NCBI GenBank assembly: GCA_023511795.1
Contig: JAIMAU010000003.1
Coordinates: 124,001-188,000, forward strand
DNA: 64,000 nt
Source of the DNA: Armatimonadota bacterium
GTDB lineage: Bacteria > Armatimonadota > UBA5829 > DTJY01
Reading direction: 5' to 3'
Every line of letters begins with the position of its first letter. Within the stretch, counting starts at the first letter, position 1. A program made the position numbers and the translations under genes. Of the stretch, positions 45,325-52,272 are shown one piece after another. The notes beneath the pieces were generated by a model. That model made no database searches, was not told the DNA's origin, and worked only from the letters and a program-made list of their open reading frames with translations.

Positions 45325-46128
45325 TTGAGTAGCCCTAATGATATAATGCTCATAGCTGACGTGCCAGTAAACGCTGGCTACATGGATATTCTCCACATGA
45401 GCTCTTATACCTATTTTTACTATGGGCTAGCAATCTGTATTGTTATTGGGGTCCCAATCACATCGGCTCTCTGGATGCACCGGAAACTTCATGCCCCATT
45501 GAAATACCTCGCCTATGGGATTCTAACGTTCATTATCTCCCAAGTCTTACGCCTCCCCACGCTTGAAATAATTAGAAGGGCCACCGGTGAACAACATGAG
45601 TCTGCCACAATTCTTTGGTTGGCATCTCTTGCACTCACCGCAGGCTTTTTCGAAGAGGTAGCGCGATATATTGGCTTTTTATTTCTTTTTCGTGGCGAGC
45701 GCAATCCTCAGAATGCGGTAATGTACGGGCTAGGACACGGTGGGTTCGAAACATCACTCGTCGCCCTTCAGATGCTTTCGGTATTACGGATGCTTTCCGC
45801 CTATGAAAGATTAGACATTTCAGCTGTTCATCTCAACGCTCAGACCCTTGACGTTATTGAATTTGCTAAAACCGGATGGCTTCCCATGGCAGGCGCTTTC
45901 GAGCGCATTGCGACACTTCCCGTTCATGTTGCTCTCTCGCTGGTAGTTCTGCAGGCTTTTTCAAGGCAAGACAGGTCCTGGCTGGTTCTTGCAATAGGCA
46001 TCCATGCTGGAATCAACTTTTTTGCCATATTTGCATCAAGACACCTGGGTCTCTTCTGGACTGAAATTCTCATTGGTCTCTTTGCAATCGGAGCGATACT
46101 TTCGGTACGAAAGTTAATAAACGATTGA
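45325..46128 (+). CDS. YhfC-type intramembrane metalloprotease-like protein
   Basis: The 267 residues span about seven or eight membrane helices. Conserved motifs resemble YhfC/CAAX-protease-like (ABI) proteins: FFEEVARYIGFLF with two glutamates, GLGHGGFE with a histidine, and HAGINFFAI. These residues form the active site of the glutamic-type intramembrane proteases. The annotated start is a TTG at 45325; the next in-frame start, an ATG at 45346 (MLIADV), is possible too. No SD is clear at either. Confidence 0.8.
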   Translation: MSSPNDIMLIADVPVNAGYMDILHMSSYTYFYYGLAICIVIGVPITSALWMHRKLHAPLKYLAYGILTFIISQVLRLPTLEIIRRATGEQHESATILWLASLALTAGFFEEVARYIGFLFLFRGERNPQNAVMYGLGHGGFETSLVALQMLSVLRMLSAYERLDISAVHLNAQTLDVIEFAKTGWLPMAGAFERIATLPVHVALSLVVLQAFSRQDRSWLVLAIGIHAGINFFAIFASRHLGLFWTEILIGLFAIGAILSVRKLIND

Positions 46129-46208
46129 CATATGGACGCAAACGCAGTAGAGTTGAGTTAGCAAGAGAAAGTTCAGGCAGGATGCCATCATGAGCGGAGG
46201 GATTCACC

Positions 46209-46715
46209 GTGTCCGACCAAAACCAACTGAAGCAGGGTCTGGAGCTTCTGAAAGCTGGAAAAATAGATGAAGCAATCGGTCAACTCGAGCTAGCTTGTGA
46301 AATGGATCCGAGCGATTACAGAGCGTTCAACTATCTAGGAATTGCTTACGCACAGAAGAAGCTTTTCAACAGAGCCATAGGAGCATTCAACAAGACAATA
46401 CAAATTCGCCCGGATATCCCCAGCGTCCACTACAACCTTGGGCTCGCATACGACGCCGACGGCCTTCCCGAAAAGGCACGCGAGGAATTCGAAAAGGCAC
46501 TTGAGCTAGACCCGAACTACGAGAAAGCCAGGGAAGCCCTTAAACACGTAATGAAGGAAGAGGAAGAGCTAGACCAAGGGCAAGCTTGTGCTAGGCACAC
46601 CGATGAGCCAGCCGTTGGACATTGTTCTTTTTGCCACCTGCCTGTATGTAATGAATGCAAGACTATTATTGATGGAAAAATCTTCTGCAAGTTCTGCGCA
46701 GAAAAGCTTCGGTAG
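46209..46715 (+). CDS. TPR repeat protein with C-terminal B-box-like zinc finger
   Basis: The GTG start has GGAGGG upstream. Residues about 5-110 form three tetratricopeptide repeats (GLELLKAGKIDEAIGQLELA; AFNYLGIAYAQKKLFNRAIG; VHYNLGLAYDADGLPEKARE). After a Glu-rich linker, residues about 125-168 carry CARHTDEPAVGHC, CHLPVCNEC and CKFC, a B-box-type zinc-binding pattern. Such a fusion suggests a scaffolding or targeting role; no partner is evident. It lies 9 nt before the next gene. Confidence 0.85.
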   Translation: MSDQNQLKQGLELLKAGKIDEAIGQLELACEMDPSDYRAFNYLGIAYAQKKLFNRAIGAFNKTIQIRPDIPSVHYNLGLAYDADGLPEKAREEFEKALELDPNYEKAREALKHVMKEEEELDQGQACARHTDEPAVGHCSFCHLPVCNECKTIIDGKIFCKFCAEKLR

Positions 46716-46724
46716 GTGAAAAAA

Positions 46725-47603
46725 ATGGACGTAGGTTTCATTGGCCTCGGAACCATGGGGCGGCCCATGGTGCGAAATCTGCTGAAAAGTGGATTTAGGG
46801 TTAACATATATGGGCGGCGAAAGCCAATTATGGATGAGCTTGCAGCAGAAGGAGCAGTACCCGCAGGTTCACCAGCAGAGGTCGCCCGTCGCTCGGGAGT
46901 CGTTATCACCATGCTCCCCGATTCTCCTGATGTAAAGTTGGTCGTAACTGGTCCCTCGGGTGTATTAGAAGGTGCGCGGCCTGAATCGGTGATAATTGAT
47001 ATGAGCACAATCTCCCCAGCAGTTGCCAAAGAAATTGCCAAGGAAGCTGCTGAGAAGGGAATCTATTTCCTCGATGCTCCAGTTAGCGGAGGAGAGCCTG
47101 GCGCAATTGCCGCCAGCCTTTCAATAATGGTCGGCGGCGACAAAGCGGCATTCGACAAGTGCCTCCCCATTTTTCAGGCTCTTGGAAAAAACATAACATA
47201 CATGGGAGAAAGCGGAACTGGGCAGATGACGAAGCTCTGCAACCAGATTATCTGCGCACTGAACATCCTAGCGGTATGCGAAGGTCTCATGCTGGGTGAG
47301 AAAGCTGGGCTAAACATGGAAAAGCTTCTATCGGTTGTTTCAGCTGGAGCAGCGAACAGTTGGATGTTATCCAACCTTGCCCCAAAAATGCTTGCGGAAG
47401 ACTACGAACCTGGATTCAAAGTCATTCTCCAGCAAAAAGACCTCCGGCTCGCACTTGGAGCAGCCGAGGAGATGAAGCTACCTCTACCAGGAACAAGCCT
47501 CGTTCATCAACTATTCCGAGCAGTCGAAGCCGCAGGCATGGGCGAAAAAGGTACGCAAGCTCTTATTATTGCACTAAAGAAACTTGCGGCATCGCACGCA
47601 TAA
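46725..47603 (+). CDS. 3-hydroxyisobutyrate dehydrogenase-family oxidoreductase
   Basis: The 292-residue beta-hydroxyacid dehydrogenase has GFIGLGTMGRPMVRNLLKSG (NAD(P) site), the substrate loop DAPVSGGEPGAIAASLSIMV and the catalytic Lys in GTGQMTKLCNQ. It may act on 3-hydroxyisobutyrate, tartronate semialdehyde or a related acid. The ATG at 46725 follows GGTG; a GTG at 46716 is the alternative. It is convergent with the TIGR03790 gene, which ends 15 bp away. Confidence 0.92.
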   Translation: MDVGFIGLGTMGRPMVRNLLKSGFRVNIYGRRKPIMDELAAEGAVPAGSPAEVARRSGVVITMLPDSPDVKLVVTGPSGVLEGARPESVIIDMSTISPAVAKEIAKEAAEKGIYFLDAPVSGGEPGAIAASLSIMVGGDKAAFDKCLPIFQALGKNITYMGESGTGQMTKLCNQIICALNILAVCEGLMLGEKAGLNMEKLLSVVSAGAANSWMLSNLAPKMLAEDYEPGFKVILQQKDLRLALGAAEEMKLPLPGTSLVHQLFRAVEAAGMGEKGTQALIIALKKLAASHA

Positions 47604-47617
47604 AATAAGAATATCGC

Positions 47618-50212
47618 TTAACTTGGCTCAAATGGGATTATTAACGCAAGATTGGGATGATAGGTCTTAATCCAATAGCCACGCCAGGGCTCAAGTATGC
47701 AAATATTGCCAAAGCCAATATCTACTGCTCCATACTCTGAGTGGACGTTGTCCCAGAAATAAAGGCATGGTTCAATCCAACCATAGTCTGCTGCCGTCTC
47801 AACTGAAATAACGCTTTTGCCGTTAGAAACTAAACAGCTGTTCACATCAACAATATAGTTAAATGGATGCCCAATCATATGGTAACCGGTATTCGGCAAA
47901 CCAATCCAAAAATCTGCTCTTGGCTCATAATTCCCCAAACCTTCAAATACAATGGTATGATTCTGCGACGATAAAAGGCACAAACCCAAACCCAATCGAA
48001 TTACGGGAAAGGTATACGACTGATAACTATCATAAATAACGAATGATTTGGTAAAATTATCCCAGTGTGCTAGCAACCCGTCTATTGGTATTCCTGCAAA
48101 TACCTGCTCAGGCTTAGATGTCGCAGAAATTGCCGGAATGGAAATCAGATTGGCCCCTGGTATGACAGTGCCTTTTGGCGATGTGTAGACCTCCAAAGGT
48201 ATATCACAAACAATATCACTTGCGAATCTCGGGCGAATCTGAGGTTTTAGCTGCCCGGCTTCCAAAGCAAGCGTGCAAACACCTGTTACTGTAACATAGC
48301 TACCAACAGGCGGTTCAGGAATCGGGTTCCTCAGATTGGAAAGCGAAACGGTCAACTCGCTGGGTAATTTAGGCAAAGTCCCATCTGATATATTGAACCA
48401 CTCAGTTCCAACTTGAGTCACCTTGCCCCAAGTCTTGACTAGAAGACCCGCGTTTGAGAGTCCTTGCAATAAATCTTCATATAATGAACCCATCCCACTA
48501 CCGCGATTTCCAACGTACAAGTTGGGCGTCCCCAATGGAGGCGGAGCATTGTTGCTCCCACGACTTTCGAAAACATACGCATGTATAAGTTTCTGACCAC
48601 CAACGACCTGAACTTCGCCTGTTAGGGTTGCTAGCGAGCCTGTAAGTGCTTCACAATTACCATTGACCTGTATTCCAGCAGAACGGTCGCTTTCACATAT
48701 CCATATGCAGTCAGTGAAAGCATCGCTCCCTGCGATAACAGGCTTGTTGCTAAGTCGGACTAACCTGCCCTCCTGAAGCGAAGAGATGTCCCCAATAGTG
48801 GGGACATCTAAGACAGTATTAACCACTTGAACATTCAGCTTTGCCATGCCTTGTGTATATACGCTTGAATTCTCGTAAGCTATTGCCTCGATGACATGTG
48901 TGCCATCAGCAACCGCAGTAGTATCCCACATATACTGGTAAGGTGGAGATGTTTGGGTGGCAACTAGATTGTCATCTATATAGAATTCAACTTTGGCAAT
49001 GCCAGAGGCATCACTTGCTTCGACAGCAATTGCGACCAAACCATGCGCCACTTTTTCAGGGTTGGGGCTAGTTATGCTCACACTTGGCGGAGTTGCGTAA
49101 GGCGCCATAAGCGGGTCACCAGACACCACAGATTTCCAATAAATACAAGGTGTTGCCGCTAAAAAGCTCTCCGCCACATTATAGCCCTGAAGGTATCTAT
49201 CGAACAAAATTGTGGGATATGTCGCTACAGTAACGAACGGCTCGGAGACAAAACCATTAACGGCTGATGCTCCTTGGGCAATTAAATCAACTATTAGCGA
49301 TTGAGTACCCGGTGTCCACGGGTCGGTAAATGTCCTTCCACTGCTAGAAACTACTGTGTCAGCAATGGACCCAGGCGCAAAATAATTCGAAGTATATAAG
49401 GAATAGCTAAAACTCGCCTCTGCGCTTCCCCAACCAAAGTAACCCATTACACCCTGCTGGCCGCCGACAAACTCATTCATTCTTGAATCAAAAGTCACGT
49501 CATCATAGTAGGTCTGCCATCCAGCACTAAACAAAGCATGGTTTGCTGCCCGGATGCGATCGTTAACAAGCATGTATTGAGCATATCCACTACTCGCACC
49601 GTCCAGAATGAAGAGGCCGTTATTAGGCTGGGCTGCTAAAGAGTCATCAATCATTCGGCGAATATCAGCCTCCGTACGAGCATCAAGACGGGTTACGGCG
49701 TAGAAATGCTTACCATTGAAATCAAGTTTGTGAGTGAAGTACTGAACAGGAGCTGGCGGATTAGCAGTTGGACCATAAGGGTTTTGTATCACGTCCTTAA
49801 TACTTGGTTCTCCAACACAAGTCAGGATGCTGTTAACCGAGAGCGGGCCGCTGAAGGCAACATCATCGTAATGAGCCCCAAGAGGAATTCCTTTGGTTAG
49901 AACAATGTAATCAATGCGGTCGTGTAACCCTGGAGTGTTGTTTATGTAGTCGCGTATAGGCGCAACGATATTGTTCTCACAATCCGACTTGCTAGTATAT
50001 TCGGATGTTGAGCACCGAATGTGACAAACATTCTTTGCAGGGATACCGCGTCTCTGCTGATAATATGCGGCTATCGACTGTGAGATGGGGCTATTGTCAT
50101 TTACGACGAGAAGAACGTTTTTTGGTCCCCCACCGCCAATGCAAATGCTGGGCAAACAAATACTCGCCAAAGCTGCAAGCAGTACACCAATAAGCGGCCT
50201 ATTTCTAAACAT
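47618..50212 (-). CDS. TIGR03790-type exported protein with Ig-like domain
   Basis: The 864 residues start with a signal peptide and the TIGR03790 region (NVLLVVNDNSPISQSIAAYY, DYIVLTKGIPLGAHYD, and SGDPLMAPYATPP near residue 375). An immunoglobulin-like domain follows (about 380-470; GIAKVEFYIDDNLVA, TTAVADGTHVIEAIAY), then an OB-like and further C-terminal domains without a recognised family. Enzyme activity has not been shown for the family as far as I know. It is likely secreted. The gene lies behind the PEP-CTERM pair. Confidence 0.85.
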   Translation of the reverse strand: MFRNRPLIGVLLAALASICLPSICIGGGGPKNVLLVVNDNSPISQSIAAYYQQRRGIPAKNVCHIRCSTSEYTSKSDCENNIVAPIRDYINNTPGLHDRIDYIVLTKGIPLGAHYDDVAFSGPLSVNSILTCVGEPSIKDVIQNPYGPTANPPAPVQYFTHKLDFNGKHFYAVTRLDARTEADIRRMIDDSLAAQPNNGLFILDGASSGYAQYMLVNDRIRAANHALFSAGWQTYYDDVTFDSRMNEFVGGQQGVMGYFGWGSAEASFSYSLYTSNYFAPGSIADTVVSSSGRTFTDPWTPGTQSLIVDLIAQGASAVNGFVSEPFVTVATYPTILFDRYLQGYNVAESFLAATPCIYWKSVVSGDPLMAPYATPPSVSITSPNPEKVAHGLVAIAVEASDASGIAKVEFYIDDNLVATQTSPPYQYMWDTTAVADGTHVIEAIAYENSSVYTQGMAKLNVQVVNTVLDVPTIGDISSLQEGRLVRLSNKPVIAGSDAFTDCIWICESDRSAGIQVNGNCEALTGSLATLTGEVQVVGGQKLIHAYVFESRGSNNAPPPLGTPNLYVGNRGSGMGSLYEDLLQGLSNAGLLVKTWGKVTQVGTEWFNISDGTLPKLPSELTVSLSNLRNPIPEPPVGSYVTVTGVCTLALEAGQLKPQIRPRFASDIVCDIPLEVYTSPKGTVIPGANLISIPAISATSKPEQVFAGIPIDGLLAHWDNFTKSFVIYDSYQSYTFPVIRLGLGLCLLSSQNHTIVFEGLGNYEPRADFWIGLPNTGYHMIGHPFNYIVDVNSCLVSNGKSVISVETAADYGWIEPCLYFWDNVHSEYGAVDIGFGNICILEPWRGYWIKTYHPNLALIIPFEPS

Positions 50213-50332
50213 TGCTGGTCAACTCGCGGAAACATTTTTGTGTTAAAGTAATTGAAAAACACAAGGGCATCTGCTTAAAACACTTCTCAAATGTCGCACT
50301 CACACAAGTTTGTTTCTCCCTAAAGCGCAAAA

Positions 50333-50384
50333 ACGTCTGTCCTTCTGCCTTTTAAAATCGCCCGCCAGCACGAAGGACAGACGT
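50333..50384 (-). terminator. intrinsic terminator of the PEP-CTERM pair
   Basis: A perfect 13-bp stem, ACGTCTGTCCTTC (50333-50345) and GAAGGACAGACGT (50372-50384), encloses 26 nt; on the minus strand it is followed by TTTTG. It therefore ends the PEP-CTERM transcript before the TIGR03790 gene. The rest of the gap holds an imperfect TTGTGTT/AACACAA repeat at 50238-50264. Confidence 0.85.
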
Positions 50385-50452
50385 CTCAAATCGCTTTCTT
50401 CCTTACCAAGACCAACTGATTCACGAATTAAAAACTCGTGTTACTGGTTTTT

Positions 50453-51010
50453 CTATTTTCTCCTTCTAAGGATTGGGAGCAACCCGCCAGTGAGACCAAA
50501 CAACGCCAGCATCGAGCTCGGCTCCGGAATCAACATAGCTGGGCCGGGCACGTATACAGTCCATTCCGTGCCGGGGGCCATTCCGTCCATCGTCACTGCA
50601 ATTCCCTCGGTAAGGTAGCTATTGGGAACTATTAAGTGGAAGTAGCCCTCCCAAGCAGTGTGGTCTGGAATGACATCCTCCAAGCTATTCGCCGTCCAAA
50701 TTGCATTGTCTTTTCTCGGCACCCACTGTCGCGTTTGAATCCAGAAATTCCAAGTAACCTCCGGATGGTTCACAGGCCCAGAACCAACCCATGGCTTGTA
50801 AATGCCTGTGTTTGGCACCTCCGCACGGACTATCAGCTGGCCGAATGGTATCGTTTGGTTTTCATAGCATGTGACCTTGTAGACATACTCGTAAGTTTGC
50901 GGGTCAAAGCTTACAAACTCACAGCTGGGTGGAACAAATTCCTGAGCCCAAGCACCCCCGAAGCAAATTCCTGCAAGTGCGAGCATTGCAGCTAGCCGAA
51001 GGACCATTTT
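50453..51010 (-). CDS. PEP-CTERM sorting-domain protein (second of pair)
   Basis: A 185-residue exported protein with an N-terminal signal (MKMVLRLAAMLALAGICFGG) and the C-terminal PEP-CTERM signal: IPEPSSMLALFGLTGG followed by a hydrophobic stretch and RRRK. Exosortase enzymes remove this tail at the cell envelope, so an exosortase must exist elsewhere. The core is beta-rich, and its FDPQTYEYVYKVT matches FNPNTWTYTYKVT of the neighbour, showing the two are paralogues. I prefer the ATG at 51010; the GTG at 51025 lies inside the SD. Confidence 0.85.
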   Translation of the reverse strand, partial: KMVLRLAAMLALAGICFGGAWAQEFVPPSCEFVSFDPQTYEYVYKVTCYENQTIPFGQLIVRAEVPNTGIYKPWVGSGPVNHPEVTWNFWIQTRQWVPRKDNAIWTANSLEDVIPDHTAWEGYFHLIVPNSYLTEGIAVTMDGMAPGTEWTVYVPGPAMLIPEPSSMLALFGLTGGLLPILRRRK

Positions 51011-51069
51011 CATACTCCAACTCACCTCCTCAGCCCCTTAGAAGTATTTTAAAATTGCAAAGGGCCTGT

Positions 51070-51645
51070 TTATTTTCTACGCCCGCGCATGATGATAACG
51101 GGTATGCCCCCCACAAACATACCCGCTAATATTGCCAAACTTGACGGCTCGGGTATCATGCCAGGAACCATTAGGCTTGTTTCATTGCGGCTTTCCAGCA
51201 AACCACCGCCCATAGTTCCAATAATTCCCGGGACAGGTCGAGTGTTTGGTACGGTGAGGTAAAAGTAACCAACAAGTGGAGCATCAAGATATTGACCTGG
51301 CGGAACTGGGTCGCCCATTCCAGAATACCAAATGTAAAGAGAAACATCCCCAGAGCCAGGATTCCAATAAGTTAGCCGGTTACTCCACCCCCAGCTTTCA
51401 CCATCAACAATTATCCCTGACATTGAATAGGCAAAGTTTAAGGGAGTATAAGCTCTAACCTCAAAATGGTCAAAAGAGTAGATCGAATCAGGCACGTTCC
51501 ATTGGGTTACTTTGTAGGTATACGTCCACGTGTTCGGGTTAAAACCCAAATACTGGACTGTCGGGAAAGTAACAGCAAGTGCACCTGAGCTGGTGACGAA
51601 GGCAAGAAGCGCAATCACAACCACGAAGCGGAAAAATTTATACAC
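51070..51645 (-). CDS. PEP-CTERM sorting-domain protein (first of pair)
   Basis: The GTG at 51645 is the start chosen because AAGGAGGTGAG lies 7 nt upstream; the frame runs further upstream. It yields a signal peptide, MYKFFRFVVVIALLAFVTSS, and 191 residues ending in IPEPSSLAILAGMFVGG ... GRRK. The core is a paralogue of the gene 59 bp downstream. Both are likely surface-exposed or extracellular matrix proteins sorted by an exosortase. It is the first gene behind a promoter and an approximately 300-nt leader. Confidence 0.85.
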   Translation of the reverse strand: MYKFFRFVVVIALLAFVTSSGALAVTFPTVQYLGFNPNTWTYTYKVTQWNVPDSIYSFDHFEVRAYTPLNFAYSMSGIIVDGESWGWSNRLTYWNPGSGDVSLYIWYSGMGDPVPPGQYLDAPLVGYFYLTVPNTRPVPGIIGTMGGGLLESRNETSLMVPGMIPEPSSLAILAGMFVGGIPVIIMRGRRK

Positions 51646-51942
51646 GCTCTTGCTCACCTCCTTTTCGAAGGGCATCAAACCCTCCGGTGCCCCGGGCTAG
51701 GAATCGGAATCGCCGGCTGTACGAACAAAGATTTTCTTCAAACCAGAAAATGGTTTTGAAGGAGAATAGAGGTAATCAAGAGGTATGCTGGGAAACCATC
51801 AGCCTCTTTTTCTCCTGTCCCTTACACTGCAAAATTATTTTGCTTCCTAGGGGCTCGCCACATGCCATATTATTTTGCAGCGGCTGTGGGTCACCGCTCC
51901 CCGGAAACTATGTTGGTCGGTAAGTTTTCTACCGATACCAAC
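51646..51942 (-). ncRNA. approximately 300-nt structured 5' leader of the PEP-CTERM transcript (RNA element candidate)
   Basis: Downstream of the promoter the minus-strand leader can form (plus coordinates) a 13-bp stem at 51910-51944 (ATGTTGGT plus CGGTA with TACCG plus ACCAACAT), a closing stem of TTCC/GGGG at 51844-51853 with 51899-51906 that encloses a 5-bp hairpin AGCGG/CCGCT (51879-51898), and a further stem at 51736-51761. The decamer ATTATTTTGC occurs twice, at 51834 and 51869. No known riboswitch class matched my memory; it is a candidate regulatory RNA only. The plus strand holds no credible gene here. Confidence 0.5.
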
Positions 51943-51948
51943 ATGTGC

Positions 51949-51977
51949 AGTATAAACCCAATTGCCAAGGTTGTCAA
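51949..51977 (-). promoter_or_regulatory. near-consensus sigma-70 promoter of the PEP-CTERM pair
   Basis: On the minus strand TTGACA (51977-51972), exactly 17 bp, TATACT (51954-51949). Transcription should start near 51942, at the foot of the first hairpin. Confidence 0.85.
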
Positions 51978-52159
51978 GGTGATTTTTCTGATATTTTTAA
52001 AAACAGGTAATTTTACCAGTTATTTAACGTCTTAGCCCAGTAGTTTTCACACCAAAGTATTTAAAACAAAGCATTAATGACATAGTTTGCCCTAATTTCC
52101 AAAAAAACATTCTACAGAGCCATCGAAAAGGTAATTAAGTCAGTGGATTCGTGGTTGTG

Positions 52160-52188
52160 TTGACGAACACGGGCGTAGAGTTTAAAAT
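52160..52188 (+). promoter_or_regulatory. sigma-70 promoter of the E1 fusion gene
   Basis: TTGACG (52160-52165), 17 bp, TAAAAT (52183-52188). Start near 52195, leader of about 78 nt. It faces away from the PEP-CTERM promoter; the rest of 51978-52159 shows no clear element. Confidence 0.75.
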
Positions 52189-52272
52189 AAGTTTGGCCTG
52201 CCAAGAAAGCTTATAGGTGGGAATATATGAAACAGTTTATTAGTGTCTTCTGAAATAAAAAGGAGCTCTACG

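Noticed and set aside
51687-51923. 78-codon plus-strand frame in the PEP-CTERM leader
   Set aside because: No SD, composition like folded leader DNA, lies opposite a strongly predicted transcript leader.
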